A DNA stretch of 19,429 bases from Caryophanales bacterium UBA3620 (lineage in GTDB: Bacteria; Bacillota_I; Bacilli_A; RF39; UBA660), in contig DFLL01000030.1 in the NCBI GenBank assembly GCA_002375205.1, positions 1 through 19,429 of the forward strand, in the 5' to 3' direction. The notes beneath the pieces were generated by a model. That model made no database searches, had not been told where the DNA came from, and saw nothing but the letters and a program-made list of their open reading frames with translations. A program made the position numbers and the translations under genes. Positions 8,174 through 15,488 of the stretch are shown in pieces (the first letter of the stretch is position 1; each line of letters opens with the position of its first letter).

Positions 8174-8175
8174 TG

Positions 8176-9927
8176 TTACATTCTCTCTAATACATCTATA
8201 CCTAAAATATTAAGAAGCATCTTATTAGTTTTAAATACTATTTCTGATAAAGATAAATAAGATTCTCTTTTTATAGGGTCTTCTTCAGTTAATATTTTAA
8301 CTGAAGCATATAAACTATTAAAGGTATTAGTTAATTCATATAAATAATCACATATATAATTTAATGTTCTTTCATTAAATGATTTTTCTAATACTGATGG
8401 TACTTCAAGTAATTTTAGAATAATATCTTTTTCATATGTACTATATATACCAGTTACTTTATTCATACTATAGTTATTATCTTTTGCTTTATCAAGAAGA
8501 GACTTCATTCGCATAGTAGAATATAATAGATATACTCCTGTTTTACCATTCATATCACTAAATTTTTCAATATCAAAAATATAGTCAGTACTTCTATTAG
8601 GAAGTAAATCAGCATATTTTAGGACAGCGCATGTTAGGGTATTAGATATTTTTTCTTGTTCTTCTTTATCTAGGGTTTTGTTTATTTTCTTTTCTACTTC
8701 ACTTTTAACATTATCTATAAGATTAGATAGTGTCATTACGCCACCATCTCTTGTTTTAAATGGTTTTCCATCTTTGCCATTCATCGTACCAAAGCCCATA
8801 AAATCTAGTTTAATATCTTCTGGTACTATTCCCCCTTTATAGCAGACTCTAAATACTTGTTCAAAGTGAAGAGCTTGTCTGTTATCAACAACATACCATA
8901 TTTCATCAGGGTTATATTCTTTCATTCGCTCCCAAATTGTTGCTATATCCGTTGTTTCATATGATACACTACCATTTGATTTAACTAGTATTAATGGTGG
9001 CAACTCTACCTTGTCATCTTCTTTTTTAACATCAACTACCTGGGCTCCCTCACTTTCATAAACTAAGCCTTTTTCTTTAAGGTAATTAACGACATCTTCG
9101 ATATATTTATCAGCATCACTTTCACCATTCCATAATTCAAAACTTACGTTTAGTTTATCATATAATTCTTTTATATTAGAAACTGATGCTTCGATTATTT
9201 TCTTCCAAAGAGCAAAGTATCCTCTTTCTTTCTTTTGTAATTTATAAGTAATAATTCTAGCTTCTTCTAGATATTCTTCGTCTTCTTTAGCTTTAGTACT
9301 AGCTATTGGATATATTTCTTCTAAATCTTTATTAGTAACTGGAGCAACACTCGGATACTCTCCAGTATAGCTTTCATCAAAGTATACCCATTCTGGATGT
9401 CTTTTCTTAAGTTCTAAGATAATTAATCCCATAGGTCTACCCCAGTCCCCTAAGTGAACATCACCGATTACTTCTGCATCTAAGCATCTAGCTAATCTTT
9501 TTAGTGCTTCACCAATATTAGCACTTCTTAAGTGTCCCACATGTAGTGCCTTAGCAACATTAGGGCCACCATAATCAATTATTATCTTTTTCTTTTTACT
9601 TGCACACTTATTGATATTTATATCTTCTTTTACTTCATTCATATAATTAATAAGTGCTTCATCAGAAAAAGATAAATTAATAAAACCAGGGCCAGCAACA
9701 TTTACATTACTAAAAGTATTATCTTTATTTAGGTGCTCTACTATTTCACTAGCTATTAGGTTAGGATTCTTTTTATATGTTTTAGCAAGATTCATAACGC
9801 CATTATATTGATACTCTCCAAGATCTGGTCTAGATGATGTTACTAGACTTACTTTATCAGTATCATAACCACATTCTTTAATAATATTTTTTAATTTATC
9901 TTCTAATTTATAAATAAAATTATTCAT
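8176..9927 (-). CDS. argS: Arginyl-tRNA synthetase
   Basis: Attaches arginine to tRNA-Arg. A 583-residue class I synthetase, normal length. Seen: N-terminal Arg-specific additional domain (1-about 85), HIGH-type HVGH at 129-132, GDWGRPMGL, the GFGTMNGKDGKPFKTRDGG block standing where other class I enzymes have KMSKS (usual in ArgS), and a DALR-type anticodon-binding helical domain from about 435 to the end. Shine-Dalgarno AAAGGA before the ATG. It lies 42 nt after rpmF with a weak hairpin between. No T-box is present. The GNAT gene starts 2 nt after its stop. Confidence 0.97.
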   Translation of the reverse strand: MNNFIYKLEDKLKNIIKECGYDTDKVSLVTSSRPDLGEYQYNGVMNLAKTYKKNPNLIASEIVEHLNKDNTFSNVNVAGPGFINLSFSDEALINYMNEVKEDININKCASKKKKIIIDYGGPNVAKALHVGHLRSANIGEALKRLARCLDAEVIGDVHLGDWGRPMGLIILELKKRHPEWVYFDESYTGEYPSVAPVTNKDLEEIYPIASTKAKEDEEYLEEARIITYKLQKKERGYFALWKKIIEASVSNIKELYDKLNVSFELWNGESDADKYIEDVVNYLKEKGLVYESEGAQVVDVKKEDDKVELPPLILVKSNGSVSYETTDIATIWERMKEYNPDEIWYVVDNRQALHFEQVFRVCYKGGIVPEDIKLDFMGFGTMNGKDGKPFKTRDGGVMTLSNLIDNVKSEVEKKINKTLDKEEQEKISNTLTCAVLKYADLLPNRSTDYIFDIEKFSDMNGKTGVYLLYSTMRMKSLLDKAKDNNYSMNKVTGIYSTYEKDIILKLLEVPSVLEKSFNERTLNYICDYLYELTNTFNSLYASVKILTEEDPIKRESYLSLSEIVFKTNKMLLNILGIDVLERM

Positions 9928-9944
9928 AATAATCCTTTCTAAAA

Positions 9945-9966
9945 TAAAAAACAGGATTTCTCCCGC
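9945..9966 (-). terminator. Weak hairpin/attenuator between rpmF and argS
   Basis: GCGGGA-GAAA-TCCTGT, a 6-bp stem with two G-U pairs and a GNRA-type GAAA tetraloop, followed by a run of six or more T on the minus strand. It is likely to give only partial termination, because argS has no other promoter I can see in the 42-nt gap. Confidence 0.45.
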
Positions 9967-9969
9967 TTA

Positions 9970-10212
9970 TTATTCTTCAGTCTTTTTTGTAGTTTTTGCT
10001 TTTTTAGGAGCTTTCTTTTCTTCTACTGGTTTAGCTGTTTCTTTCTTTGAAGTATCTACACCTTTATAAAAACCACATTTAGGGCATGCTCTATGAGGTC
10101 TAATCTTAGCGCCACAATTTGTGCATTCTACTAATCCATTAGCGGTAATTTTATAGTGAGTTCTTCTCATATCTCTTCTAGTCTTACTAACTTTTCTAAA
10201 TGGAACTGCCAT
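9970..10212 (-). CDS. rpmF: 50S ribosomal protein L32
   Basis: An 80-residue ribosomal protein of the large subunit. Seen: the L32 start MAVPFRKVSKTRRDMRR, and a four-Cys zinc ribbon C30-x2-C33 and C43-x2-C46, so this is the zinc-binding form. Residues 52-80 are a Lys/Glu/Ala/Thr-rich tail beyond the conserved core of about 55-60 residues, likely disordered. It lies 18 nt downstream of the yceD-like gene, the usual pairing. Confidence 0.97.
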   Translation of the reverse strand: MAVPFRKVSKTRRDMRRTHYKITANGLVECTNCGAKIRPHRACPKCGFYKGVDTSKKETAKPVEEKKAPKKAKTTKKTEE

Positions 10213-10230
10213 CTTTTTTTCACTCCTTCC

Positions 10231-10686
10231 CTATAATAAATCTTTAAATGGATTATTATCATTATTAGTATTTATTTCATCTTCACTAATAAGTCTCCAT
10301 CCATCTCCCTCTAATTTAATATCTTTGTTTTTATCATTAACAGCATATAGAGGAATCTCCACAAGAATATTTTGCCATAAATCTTCCGTAATATCAAGTG
10401 TTTTTTGATAATTTACTCTTGTTTCTTCAATTTTTTCTTCAATTTCACTAGTAAAATCATATGTATAATCTTCTAAAGTAATATTATCTGGTATTATCAT
10501 AGTACCAGTTATAGTACCAGTAAGTTCATAGGTATCATCTACTAATTTAGATAGATTACCAGTAAAATGGACATTAGATAATTTTCTAATATCACTTTTT
10601 TCTATTAATTCTAAAGGAATATTTATATCATTATCAATATTTATTTTCTTTCCTTTAGTAACTAGTTCAAGTAACTCTATAATCAT
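10231..10686 (-). CDS. yceD: YceD/DUF177 family protein
   Basis: A 151-residue protein of the DUF177 family, whose members sit next to rpmF in many bacteria and have been linked to ribosomal RNA or large-subunit accumulation. Seen: the beta-rich middle with repeated TGTITGT-type strands (55-75), and the family's ending, GDGWRLISEDE then NPFKDLL at the C-terminus. The Cys residues of some relatives are absent. The start is supported by AGGTGA and a good promoter about 20 nt upstream. It is the first gene of the yceD-rpmF-argS-GNAT unit. Confidence 0.88.
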   Translation of the reverse strand: MIIELLELVTKGKKINIDNDINIPLELIEKSDIRKLSNVHFTGNLSKLVDDTYELTGTITGTMIIPDNITLEDYTYDFTSEIEEKIEETRVNYQKTLDITEDLWQNILVEIPLYAVNDKNKDIKLEGDGWRLISEDEINTNNDNNPFKDLL

Positions 10687-10706
10687 ATAATTTCACCTGC
10701 CATATA

Positions 10707-10735
10707 ATTATATAATAATTTTTATAAAATATCAA
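10707..10735 (-). promoter_or_regulatory. Promoter of the yceD-rpmF-argS unit
   Basis: TTGATA (10730-10735), 17-nt spacer, TATAAT (10707-10712) on the minus strand. The leader is only about 12-14 nt and contains the Shine-Dalgarno. Confidence 0.8.
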
Positions 10736-10761
10736 CCTTTTTTTGTTAACTCGAATACAAT

Positions 10762-11700
10762 CTACAATCTTTTTATTTCTGTGAAATTGTAAGGTAAATT
10801 AATATACTTTAGAAGTTCATCTCTAGTTATTCTACCTTTCATTTTATTTACATATTCATCAATTAGTTTTGATATTCTATTAATAAATAAAGTATAAGTT
10901 CTCCTATCAACAAAATATTTAATAGCAATAAGGGCTGCGAGCATATCTTTCTTACCTTTTGTATATAATCCATTCTTATCTTTAATAAATCCAAAATGCT
11001 TATGATACTTTGTATTAGGAATATTAACTTTATTGTGAATATATCCAATTAGTTTATCATCATGACAACAAATGTTTCTATATGTTATTAATAATTCCAA
11101 CATATTAAGCATTTCAACAATTTTCATATTATTATTAACTAGTTCTTTATTAATATGATCCTTTACATTAGGTTTTTGTATTGTTATTAAGTCTCTAACC
11201 ATACCAAACGTTAAAACTTTTATTAATACCCATATCGGAATATTACTATATTTTTGTACATAATAAATTACTGCATCATTATTACTTCCGTACCATTTGA
11301 TTTGATTTTGTAATTTATTCATTATTTTATTTGTATATTTGTTAGTCCTATCATAGTTTTTTATATCAAGCAAATCAACGTCAGTATAACCATACCTATT
11401 ACAGAAGTTATTGCAGAACACTATTTTTATATTTTGCTCTATTTTAAATAGAATCTTAGTAAAAATTAATTTTAGTTCTTTATCAAATATATAAATATTA
11501 TAAATGTCTTCAAAATAGACATTATTCTTATATTTACCATCTATACTTTTAAATAATTCTTTATATCCAGTTATATAGTAATAATTATTATGGCTTATTA
11601 TATCTTCTATTTTTCTTTCATTCTTAATATTAATTCCTTTTTCTTTAATATTTTCAATTAATTCACTTGTTTTTAAATAATATTTTTCTTTTAACTTCAC
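10762..11700 (-). CDS. abiF: AbiF/AbiD-type (Abi_2) HEPN protein, probable RNase toxin
   Basis: A 312-residue member of the Abi_2 abortive-infection family (AbiD/AbiF). Seen: the N-terminal NNYYYITGYKELF block (38-50), the IYIFDKELK and KIEQNIK helices (69-93), PIWVLIKVLTFG (155-166), and the HEPN-type R-x4-H motif R208-N-I-C-C-H213. In known HEPN ribonucleases this Arg and His are catalytic; related proteins act as toxins and, by recent proposals, share ancestry with Cas13. The start is GTG with AAGGTGG 6 nt upstream, which would keep translation moderate. A discrete structured RNA with its own promoter and terminator lies 68 nt upstream on the same strand, as expected for an AbiF toxin with an RNA antitoxin. 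Family call is firm; the toxin role is inferred. Confidence 0.9.
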   Translation of the reverse strand: MKLKEKYYLKTSELIENIKEKGINIKNERKIEDIISHNNYYYITGYKELFKSIDGKYKNNVYFEDIYNIYIFDKELKLIFTKILFKIEQNIKIVFCNNFCNRYGYTDVDLLDIKNYDRTNKYTNKIMNKLQNQIKWYGSNNDAVIYYVQKYSNIPIWVLIKVLTFGMVRDLITIQKPNVKDHINKELVNNNMKIVEMLNMLELLITYRNICCHDDKLIGYIHNKVNIPNTKYHKHFGFIKDKNGLYTKGKKDMLAALIAIKYFVDRRTYTLFINRISKLIDEYVNKMKGRITRDELLKYINLPYNFTEIKRL

Positions 11701-11720
11701 ACCATCACCACCTTGAGTTC

Positions 11721-11749
11721 ATTTTATCACACATTTATTATTTTGACCA
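11721..11749 (-). promoter_or_regulatory. Possible extended -10 promoter for abiF
   Basis: TGGTCA (11744-11749), 17-nt spacer, TAAAAT (11721-11726) preceded by TGA, an extended -10 element. The start would fall just before the Shine-Dalgarno, giving a very short leader. The alternative is that abiF is expressed by read-through of the RNA's terminator. Confidence 0.4.
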
Positions 11750-11767
11750 TAATTTATTTGTTAAAAT

Positions 11768-11894
11768 TAAAAAAGACTGACAACACCGCAGTGAATTGTC
11801 AGTTCTGAACTCGGCGGAGAAAAAACTCCGTCAAATGTCATAAACATGTATTCATGACATGCTGAAGTACCATAGTACATATCAGCTCTGAAAC
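11768..11894 (-). ncRNA. Structured non-coding RNA paired with abiF (putative antitoxin)
   Basis: A transcript of about 127 nt predicted from its own promoter (11901-11929) to its own terminator. Minus-strand hairpins, 5' to 3': (1) GCTGA/TCAGC enclosing GTAC/GTAC (11861-11886); (2) perfect 7-bp ATGTCAT/ATGACAT (11835-11860) with a 12-nt loop holding ACATGT; (3) CGGAG-T6-CTCCG (11815-11830); (4) CTGACAA/TTGTCAG with an inner CAC/GTG and a UU bulge (11777-11802), then a T6 run. No ORF of note lies inside. Known: a structured RNA motif lies upstream of Abi_2 (AbiF) genes, and AbiF has been reported as a toxin with an RNA antitoxin. Assignment here is by position and architecture, not by a covariance-model match. 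Confidence 0.85.
11769..11802 (-). terminator. Terminator of the abiF-linked RNA
   Basis: CTGACAA / TTGTCAG stem extended inside by CAC/GTG around a 4-nt loop, with a UU bulge, followed by TC and six T on the minus strand. It separates the RNA from abiF, so toxin expression depends on read-through or on the weak promoter behind it. Confidence 0.85.
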
Positions 11895-11900
11895 AATTTA

Positions 11901-11929
11901 ATTGTATAATAAATTTGCTTGATTGTCAA
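11901..11929 (-). promoter_or_regulatory. Strong promoter of the abiF-linked RNA
   Basis: TTGACA (11924-11929), 17-nt spacer, TACAAT (11901-11906) on the minus strand, one mismatch from consensus. It predicts a start near 11894, just before the first hairpin. The RNA should be much more abundant than the abiF message. Confidence 0.88.
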
Positions 11930-11957
11930 CCACTTTATCTTTTTTTCTTCTATTCTG

Positions 11958-12884
11958 TTATCCTTTTTTCTCTTCTATTCTTGTTCCATTAATAATAGGT
12001 TTTAAATCTCTTATTTTTACTTTAGGAAGTTCGATATTAGGTATATCTTCCTTTTTAATATTTTCAAATTGCCAAATTAATAAATTTAGTTCTTTATCAT
12101 TGCTTTCTTTAAATATATTAAATAATTCTTCTTCATTATAAGTATATAATTCTTCATATCTAATATAATTTTTATCAATTACTAATTTAGTTATTTGAGA
12201 AAGAAGATCCATCATATAATTATCTTCTTTAGAATGACAATAAATATCAATACTTTTACTTACCTCTAGTACTTTTTTAGCAATATTTAATGATTTAAAT
12301 CCTATTTCTTCTTCAGAATATTCATTTATATAAATATGCATATCTTGTACTACTTTTTTAATATCTTCTTTACTTATATTTTTAGTCCAACCTATTCCTG
12401 TTAATATAACTCCATCTATTCTATCAGCACATACTTTTGGTCTATCATTATCGACAATGGGATATTTTTTAAAATTAATAATATCATCAATATTTATATT
12501 ATCTTCTTCTAAACATTTTTGTAAATAGATATCATTTCTTAATATATCTTCAGTATATTCTTCAGTACTTTCTTGTTTTTCATAATCTTTATTCATATAA
12601 TCTATTACATGGGAAAAACAAGGAGTAGCAATATCATGAAATAATCCCGCTAAGGTAAATATCTTATTATTAGTTAATTTATAAACTATTAAACTTACAG
12701 TTAAAGAGTGATCATATCTACTAATATATTCTCGAAAGTTATATATATCTTTCGAAGCATAGTCCATTCCACAAAAATAGCCTACTTTTTTTAATCTTAG
12801 TAATGAAGGAGACACTAAATATTTAATAAGAAAACTTGGAATATTTGAATATCCTAAACACTCTAAATAATACTCTAAATACAT
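11958..12884 (-). CDS. HD-domain phosphohydrolase
   Basis: A 308-residue soluble HD-superfamily metal-dependent hydrolase. Seen: H59 in RYDHSLTVS, the H83-D84 doublet in AGLFHDIATPCFSH with H92 following, and D154 in CADRIDG. The H...HD...D set coordinates the metal and the F-S-H extension resembles the dGTPase/COG1078-type subgroup acting on nucleotides. Substrate inferred only. AAGGAGG lies 4 nt before the ATG. It starts 11 nt after the dUTPase-like gene and shares its promoter, so the two form a nucleotide-hydrolysing operon. No terminator is visible after it; the abiF-linked RNA promoter begins 29 nt downstream. Confidence 0.85.
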   Translation of the reverse strand: MYLEYYLECLGYSNIPSFLIKYLVSPSLLRLKKVGYFCGMDYASKDIYNFREYISRYDHSLTVSLIVYKLTNNKIFTLAGLFHDIATPCFSHVIDYMNKDYEKQESTEEYTEDILRNDIYLQKCLEEDNINIDDIINFKKYPIVDNDRPKVCADRIDGVILTGIGWTKNISKEDIKKVVQDMHIYINEYSEEEIGFKSLNIAKKVLEVSKSIDIYCHSKEDNYMMDLLSQITKLVIDKNYIRYEELYTYNEEELFNIFKESNDKELNLLIWQFENIKKEDIPNIELPKVKIRDLKPIINGTRIEEKKG

Positions 12885-12895
12885 AACTCCTCCTT

Positions 12896-13375
12896 CTATT
12901 TTTCTCTTATCATTTTAAGAGTTTTATTCATTTTCTTTGTGCAGTGATTATCAAGTTCTTCATCACTATAATTTAATAATTTAGATATTTCTATTAAATA
13001 TGATAATAATTTTAATAATTTTTCTTTTTCTAAATCCATAGTTAGAGAAGATGCTAGTTTATTTGCTTCAATAAATAGTTTAACCATATCTTTTTCTTCG
13101 ATATTTTCTAATTCTATTTCATTAATATTTGCTAAATCACAAAAACATAAAGTTATCATTAAACAATCAGCAAATTCTGGTATAGTAATATCAGGACTAC
13201 TTTGTTTTTCTTCCTTCCAATATTTAAAGCATTTTGTTTCATATGCAAATTCACTTAATTCACATAATAATTCTAATACTTGTTTATAAAATATTTCTTT
13301 ACTATTATAATCATATTTTTCTCTAAAATGAGCATTTATTATTTTCTCTTTACTGTATATTTCACTTAAGTTCAT
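12896..13375 (-). CDS. Dimeric dUTPase / MazG-like all-alpha NTP pyrophosphatase
   Basis: An all-alpha NTP pyrophosphatase probably cleaving dUTP (or another dNTP) to the monophosphate. Seen, numbered from the chosen start: E39-x2-E42 in ELSEF, the ETKCFKYW segment typical of dimeric dUTPases, then E67-x2-D70 in PEFADCLM. This E-x2-E ... E-x2-D set binds the Mg ions. I place the start at 13375 (159 aa), because AAGGGA lies about 9 nt upstream; an ATG at 13393 would add six residues but has no Shine-Dalgarno. It precedes the HD phosphohydrolase by 11 nt. Housekeeping dUTP removal is likely; a role in phage defence is possible but not shown. Confidence 0.82.
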   Translation of the reverse strand: MNLSEIYSKEKIINAHFREKYDYNSKEIFYKQVLELLCELSEFAYETKCFKYWKEEKQSSPDITIPEFADCLMITLCFCDLANINEIELENIEEKDMVKLFIEANKLASSLTMDLEKEKLLKLLSYLIEISKLLNYSDEELDNHCTKKMNKTLKMIREK

Positions 13376-13418
13376 ATTGCATCTTCCCTTCATGTTAATA
13401 GTTACTTGTATGACATCT

Positions 13419-13447
13419 ATTATATCTAAATTTGATACTCATTTCAA
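13419..13447 (-). promoter_or_regulatory. Promoter of the dUTPase-like/HD operon
   Basis: TTGAAA (13442-13447), 17-nt spacer, TATAAT (13419-13424) on the minus strand. The predicted start near 13412 gives a leader of about 37 nt. Confidence 0.8.
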
Positions 13448-13500
13448 TTACATTTTATAAATTTACTAAGATTTTTATAAAATTATTGGTATAAATAACT

Positions 13501-13533
13501 AAAAGAGAATAGTTTAATCATCTATTCTCTTTT
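13501..13533 (-). terminator. Intrinsic terminator after the 420-residue protein gene
   Basis: Perfect 12-bp stem AAAAGAGAATAG / CTATTCTCTTTT around a 9-nt loop. The ends give a U-run in either direction. It closes the 15437-13591 operon on the minus strand. Confidence 0.82.
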
Positions 13534-13590
13534 ATATACCATATAATTTCTGTACTCATCTATTATCTTCTTAATAATCTATGTTTAATA

Positions 13591-14853
13591 TTATTTTTTT
13601 AACATAAGCAATTTCTTACCAGTTTTTATTCTTTCTAAATATGAAGGTATTCCCTCATTATATATTATTCCTAAAAAGTCAAGGAATTCAGATTCATCCA
13701 TTTTTATGTTTGCGCTTGGAAGTACTTCTTCTTTTATATTTTCTAAAAGAAAATCCCTATCTGTACTAGATACTATTTTACAAAATAATCTATTATTTAT
13801 AGTTTTATTATCATAATAATATTGCATTTCATCTTTATATTTTTCATTACCATAAAATAATACTTCAATATTAAAGCCACTATAAAGTGATGATAATGGG
13901 TTATATACCGCAGTTAGTTCATAAACTCCATAATCACATTCCTGATACATTTTAAATAAATATACTTCTCCAAGAGGATATTCAGTAGTTTCTAGTGTTG
14001 CGTTTTTTGTTCCACTAATTAATTCAATAATACTTTTCTCTGCATCATCTTCCTTCTTATAACGTAACGCATGCATCTCATTTGATGAATTTTGTGTTAT
14101 TTCTTTCTTAATACTTGATACTTTTTCTAATAATTTATACTTATCTAGACTTAAAAAGTATCCCATATCTTCTACCCTTATGTTATTCTGACTGTTACAT
14201 AAAGCAAGTTCATAAATACTCATTTTATCCATTCCAGCTTCTTTTAGTCTTTTATCTTCTCTTAATTTTTCTAGCCATACTGGAATTCCTGATGAATATA
14301 TTGTCTCTAAAAAATATTTATATTTTTCTACGTTTATCTCTATGCTAAACTTTTCTTGTTTTCCGGAATATTCAATATTTTCACCGTTACGTATAAACAT
14401 ACCCAAATGTGGTTTTTTAAATAATATATTTTTTCCAAAACAATCTTCACTTTTATCATAAAAATCAATTGTAACTTCTAGTACTCCTTCTATTTGATTC
14501 TCATTTTCAGCTTTCTCTGATTTACCATTGTAATCTGAATAAAGGGTATATATTATTTCATCACATTCTTGATACATTTTTAATCTTCCAATTGCATAAG
14601 TATTAAAATTACTATCTATTTTCGATTTTAATTTTGCATATTTTTCTCTACTAGTTAATATTGCTGTAAATGATTCTAGGCCTTTACAAGTATATGGATT
14701 ACGTTTAGAAAAATAAATAGATACCGGTTCATTATTATCTTTATATAACCCATCTATTACAGTCTTTCTTTCCATAGATTCATTGTATTCTCCAACAAAT
14801 CTTGAATTAATTGCATTAGCCCCTTTAAAAAGGGCATCTGTTAGTGTATTCAT
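13591..14853 (-). CDS. Unknown protein with two tandem copies of one domain
   Basis: A 420-residue soluble protein that I do not recognise. Seen: two diverged copies of the same unit. Copy 1 (about 86-205) opens with RLKMYQECDEIIYTLYSDY and closes with FLETIYSSGIPVWLEKL. Copy 2 (about 293-415) opens with LFKMYQECDYGVYELTAVY and closes with FLGIIYNEGIPSYLERI. The shared K-M-Y-Q-E-C-D and G-I-P-x-x-L-E blocks are the best landmarks. N-terminal 1-60 is a separate short region. No signal peptide, membrane segment or obvious catalytic triad. Shine-Dalgarno GGGGAGG precedes the ATG. It is the last gene of a three-gene operon, 35 nt after the 93-residue gene. Function unknown. Confidence 0.85.
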   Translation of the reverse strand: MNTLTDALFKGANAINSRFVGEYNESMERKTVIDGLYKDNNEPVSIYFSKRNPYTCKGLESFTAILTSREKYAKLKSKIDSNFNTYAIGRLKMYQECDEIIYTLYSDYNGKSEKAENENQIEGVLEVTIDFYDKSEDCFGKNILFKKPHLGMFIRNGENIEYSGKQEKFSIEINVEKYKYFLETIYSSGIPVWLEKLREDKRLKEAGMDKMSIYELALCNSQNNIRVEDMGYFLSLDKYKLLEKVSSIKKEITQNSSNEMHALRYKKEDDAEKSIIELISGTKNATLETTEYPLGEVYLFKMYQECDYGVYELTAVYNPLSSLYSGFNIEVLFYGNEKYKDEMQYYYDNKTINNRLFCKIVSSTDRDFLLENIKEEVLPSANIKMDESEFLDFLGIIYNEGIPSYLERIKTGKKLLMLKK

Positions 14854-14888
14854 TTATATTCCTCCCCTGATAATTTATTATTATATTT

Positions 14889-15170
14889 TTACCCAAATAG
14901 TTTTCTAGCTTTAGTTTTATTCTTTTTTGCTCGTAATAATTCTTCTTTAGCTTCTTCTTTTTCTTCCTGTGTCTGCTTATCTTCTTTATTTTTCTTATAT
15001 TCAGAAAGAGACCTATCATCACATTGACGATTAACCATAATATTAGGATAATCATTAGAATCATAAAATGTACTTTTAACATTCACTGGTTTTCTCTCTT
15101 GCGAACTTTTACTAATTTTCATTCCAAAAATGTTTTCACTGTTCTTTTTCTTTGATGTACTTTTAATCAT
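14889..15170 (-). CDS. Small charged hypothetical protein
   Basis: A 93-residue protein, Lys/Glu/Ser-rich, with no membrane segment. The last third (about 57-90) is a Lys/Glu heptad-like helix. Its ATG overlaps the TGA of the previous gene as ATGA, so it is translated by coupling. No Shine-Dalgarno lies close to this ATG. A GGAGG further upstream would instead serve an in-frame ATT six codons earlier. A competing longer frame (14825-15082) on the same strand has no comparable start context, so I prefer this one. Function unknown. Confidence 0.65.
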   Translation of the reverse strand: MIKSTSKKKNSENIFGMKISKSSQERKPVNVKSTFYDSNDYPNIMVNRQCDDRSLSEYKKNKEDKQTQEEKEEAKEELLRAKKNKTKARKLFG

Positions 15171-15367
15171 TCTTTTATTTTTTTTAATGATAATCCTCCT
15201 TTTTTGATTACTTTTGTTCGAAAAAATTCATATTCAGCATATTCTATTTCTTCGTGTGTAAGATTATACCCTTTTTTAGTTTGTAGTTCACTTTTGTATT
15301 CCTCAAATGATTGTGTTGAATATTCACTTAGTGGCTCCTTTATCGGCCTCATGATTGCTCTAGGCAT
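15167..15367 (-). CDS. Small hypothetical protein, first gene of operon
   Basis: A 66-residue protein beginning MPRAIMRPIKEP. It is well supported by AGGAGGG before the ATG and by a consensus promoter 42 bp upstream. The middle part (16-50) is acidic and aromatic, probably helical; the C-terminus is Lys-rich. It ends in TGA inside the ATGA overlap with the next gene, evidence that TGA is a stop codon here. Not recognised. Confidence 0.7.
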   Translation of the reverse strand: MPRAIMRPIKEPLSEYSTQSFEEYKSELQTKKGYNLTHEEIEYAEYEFFRTKVIKKGGLSLKKIKE

Positions 15368-15408
15368 ATTATCCCTCCTATTAAATATAATTTTCTCTCT
15401 TTGATATC

Positions 15409-15437
15409 ATTCTATTATTAATTATGGTATTTGTCAA
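15409..15437 (-). promoter_or_regulatory. Promoter of the small-protein/duplicated-domain operon
   Basis: TTGACA (15432-15437), 17-nt spacer, TAGAAT (15409-15414) on the minus strand. It begins about 19 bp after the hairpin that ends the ftsK fragment, so the two transcription units are well separated. Confidence 0.85.
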
Positions 15438-15455
15438 CATTTTTATATATATAAT

Positions 15456-15488
15456 AAAAAGATAATAGTTATTCACTATTATCTTTTT
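15456..15488 (-). terminator. Terminator carried by the ftsK 3' fragment
   Basis: Perfect 13-bp stem AAAAAGATAATAG / CTATTATCTTTTT with a 7-nt loop containing the fragment's TAA. It is the counterpart of the ftsK terminator at 17094-17134, and is here positioned to end the DHH gene transcript. Confidence 0.8.

Noticed and set aside
8750..8815. Apparent loss of the KMSKS signature in arginyl-tRNA synthetase
   Set aside because: The GKDGKPFKTR form is normal for ArgS enzymes and does not indicate inactivation.
11861..11894. The 5' end of the abiF-linked RNA reads GTTTCAGAGC, like a type II CRISPR repeat or tracrRNA start
   Set aside because: No anti-repeat, spacers, repeat array or cas9 are present, and the following bases fold on themselves as hairpin 1. 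The match is short and probably chance.
14825..15082. Alternative minus-strand frame overlapping both the 93-residue gene and the start of the 420-residue gene
   Set aside because: It lies mostly inside the coupled 93-residue frame and lacks a ribosome site, while the chosen frame has an ATGA-coupled start.
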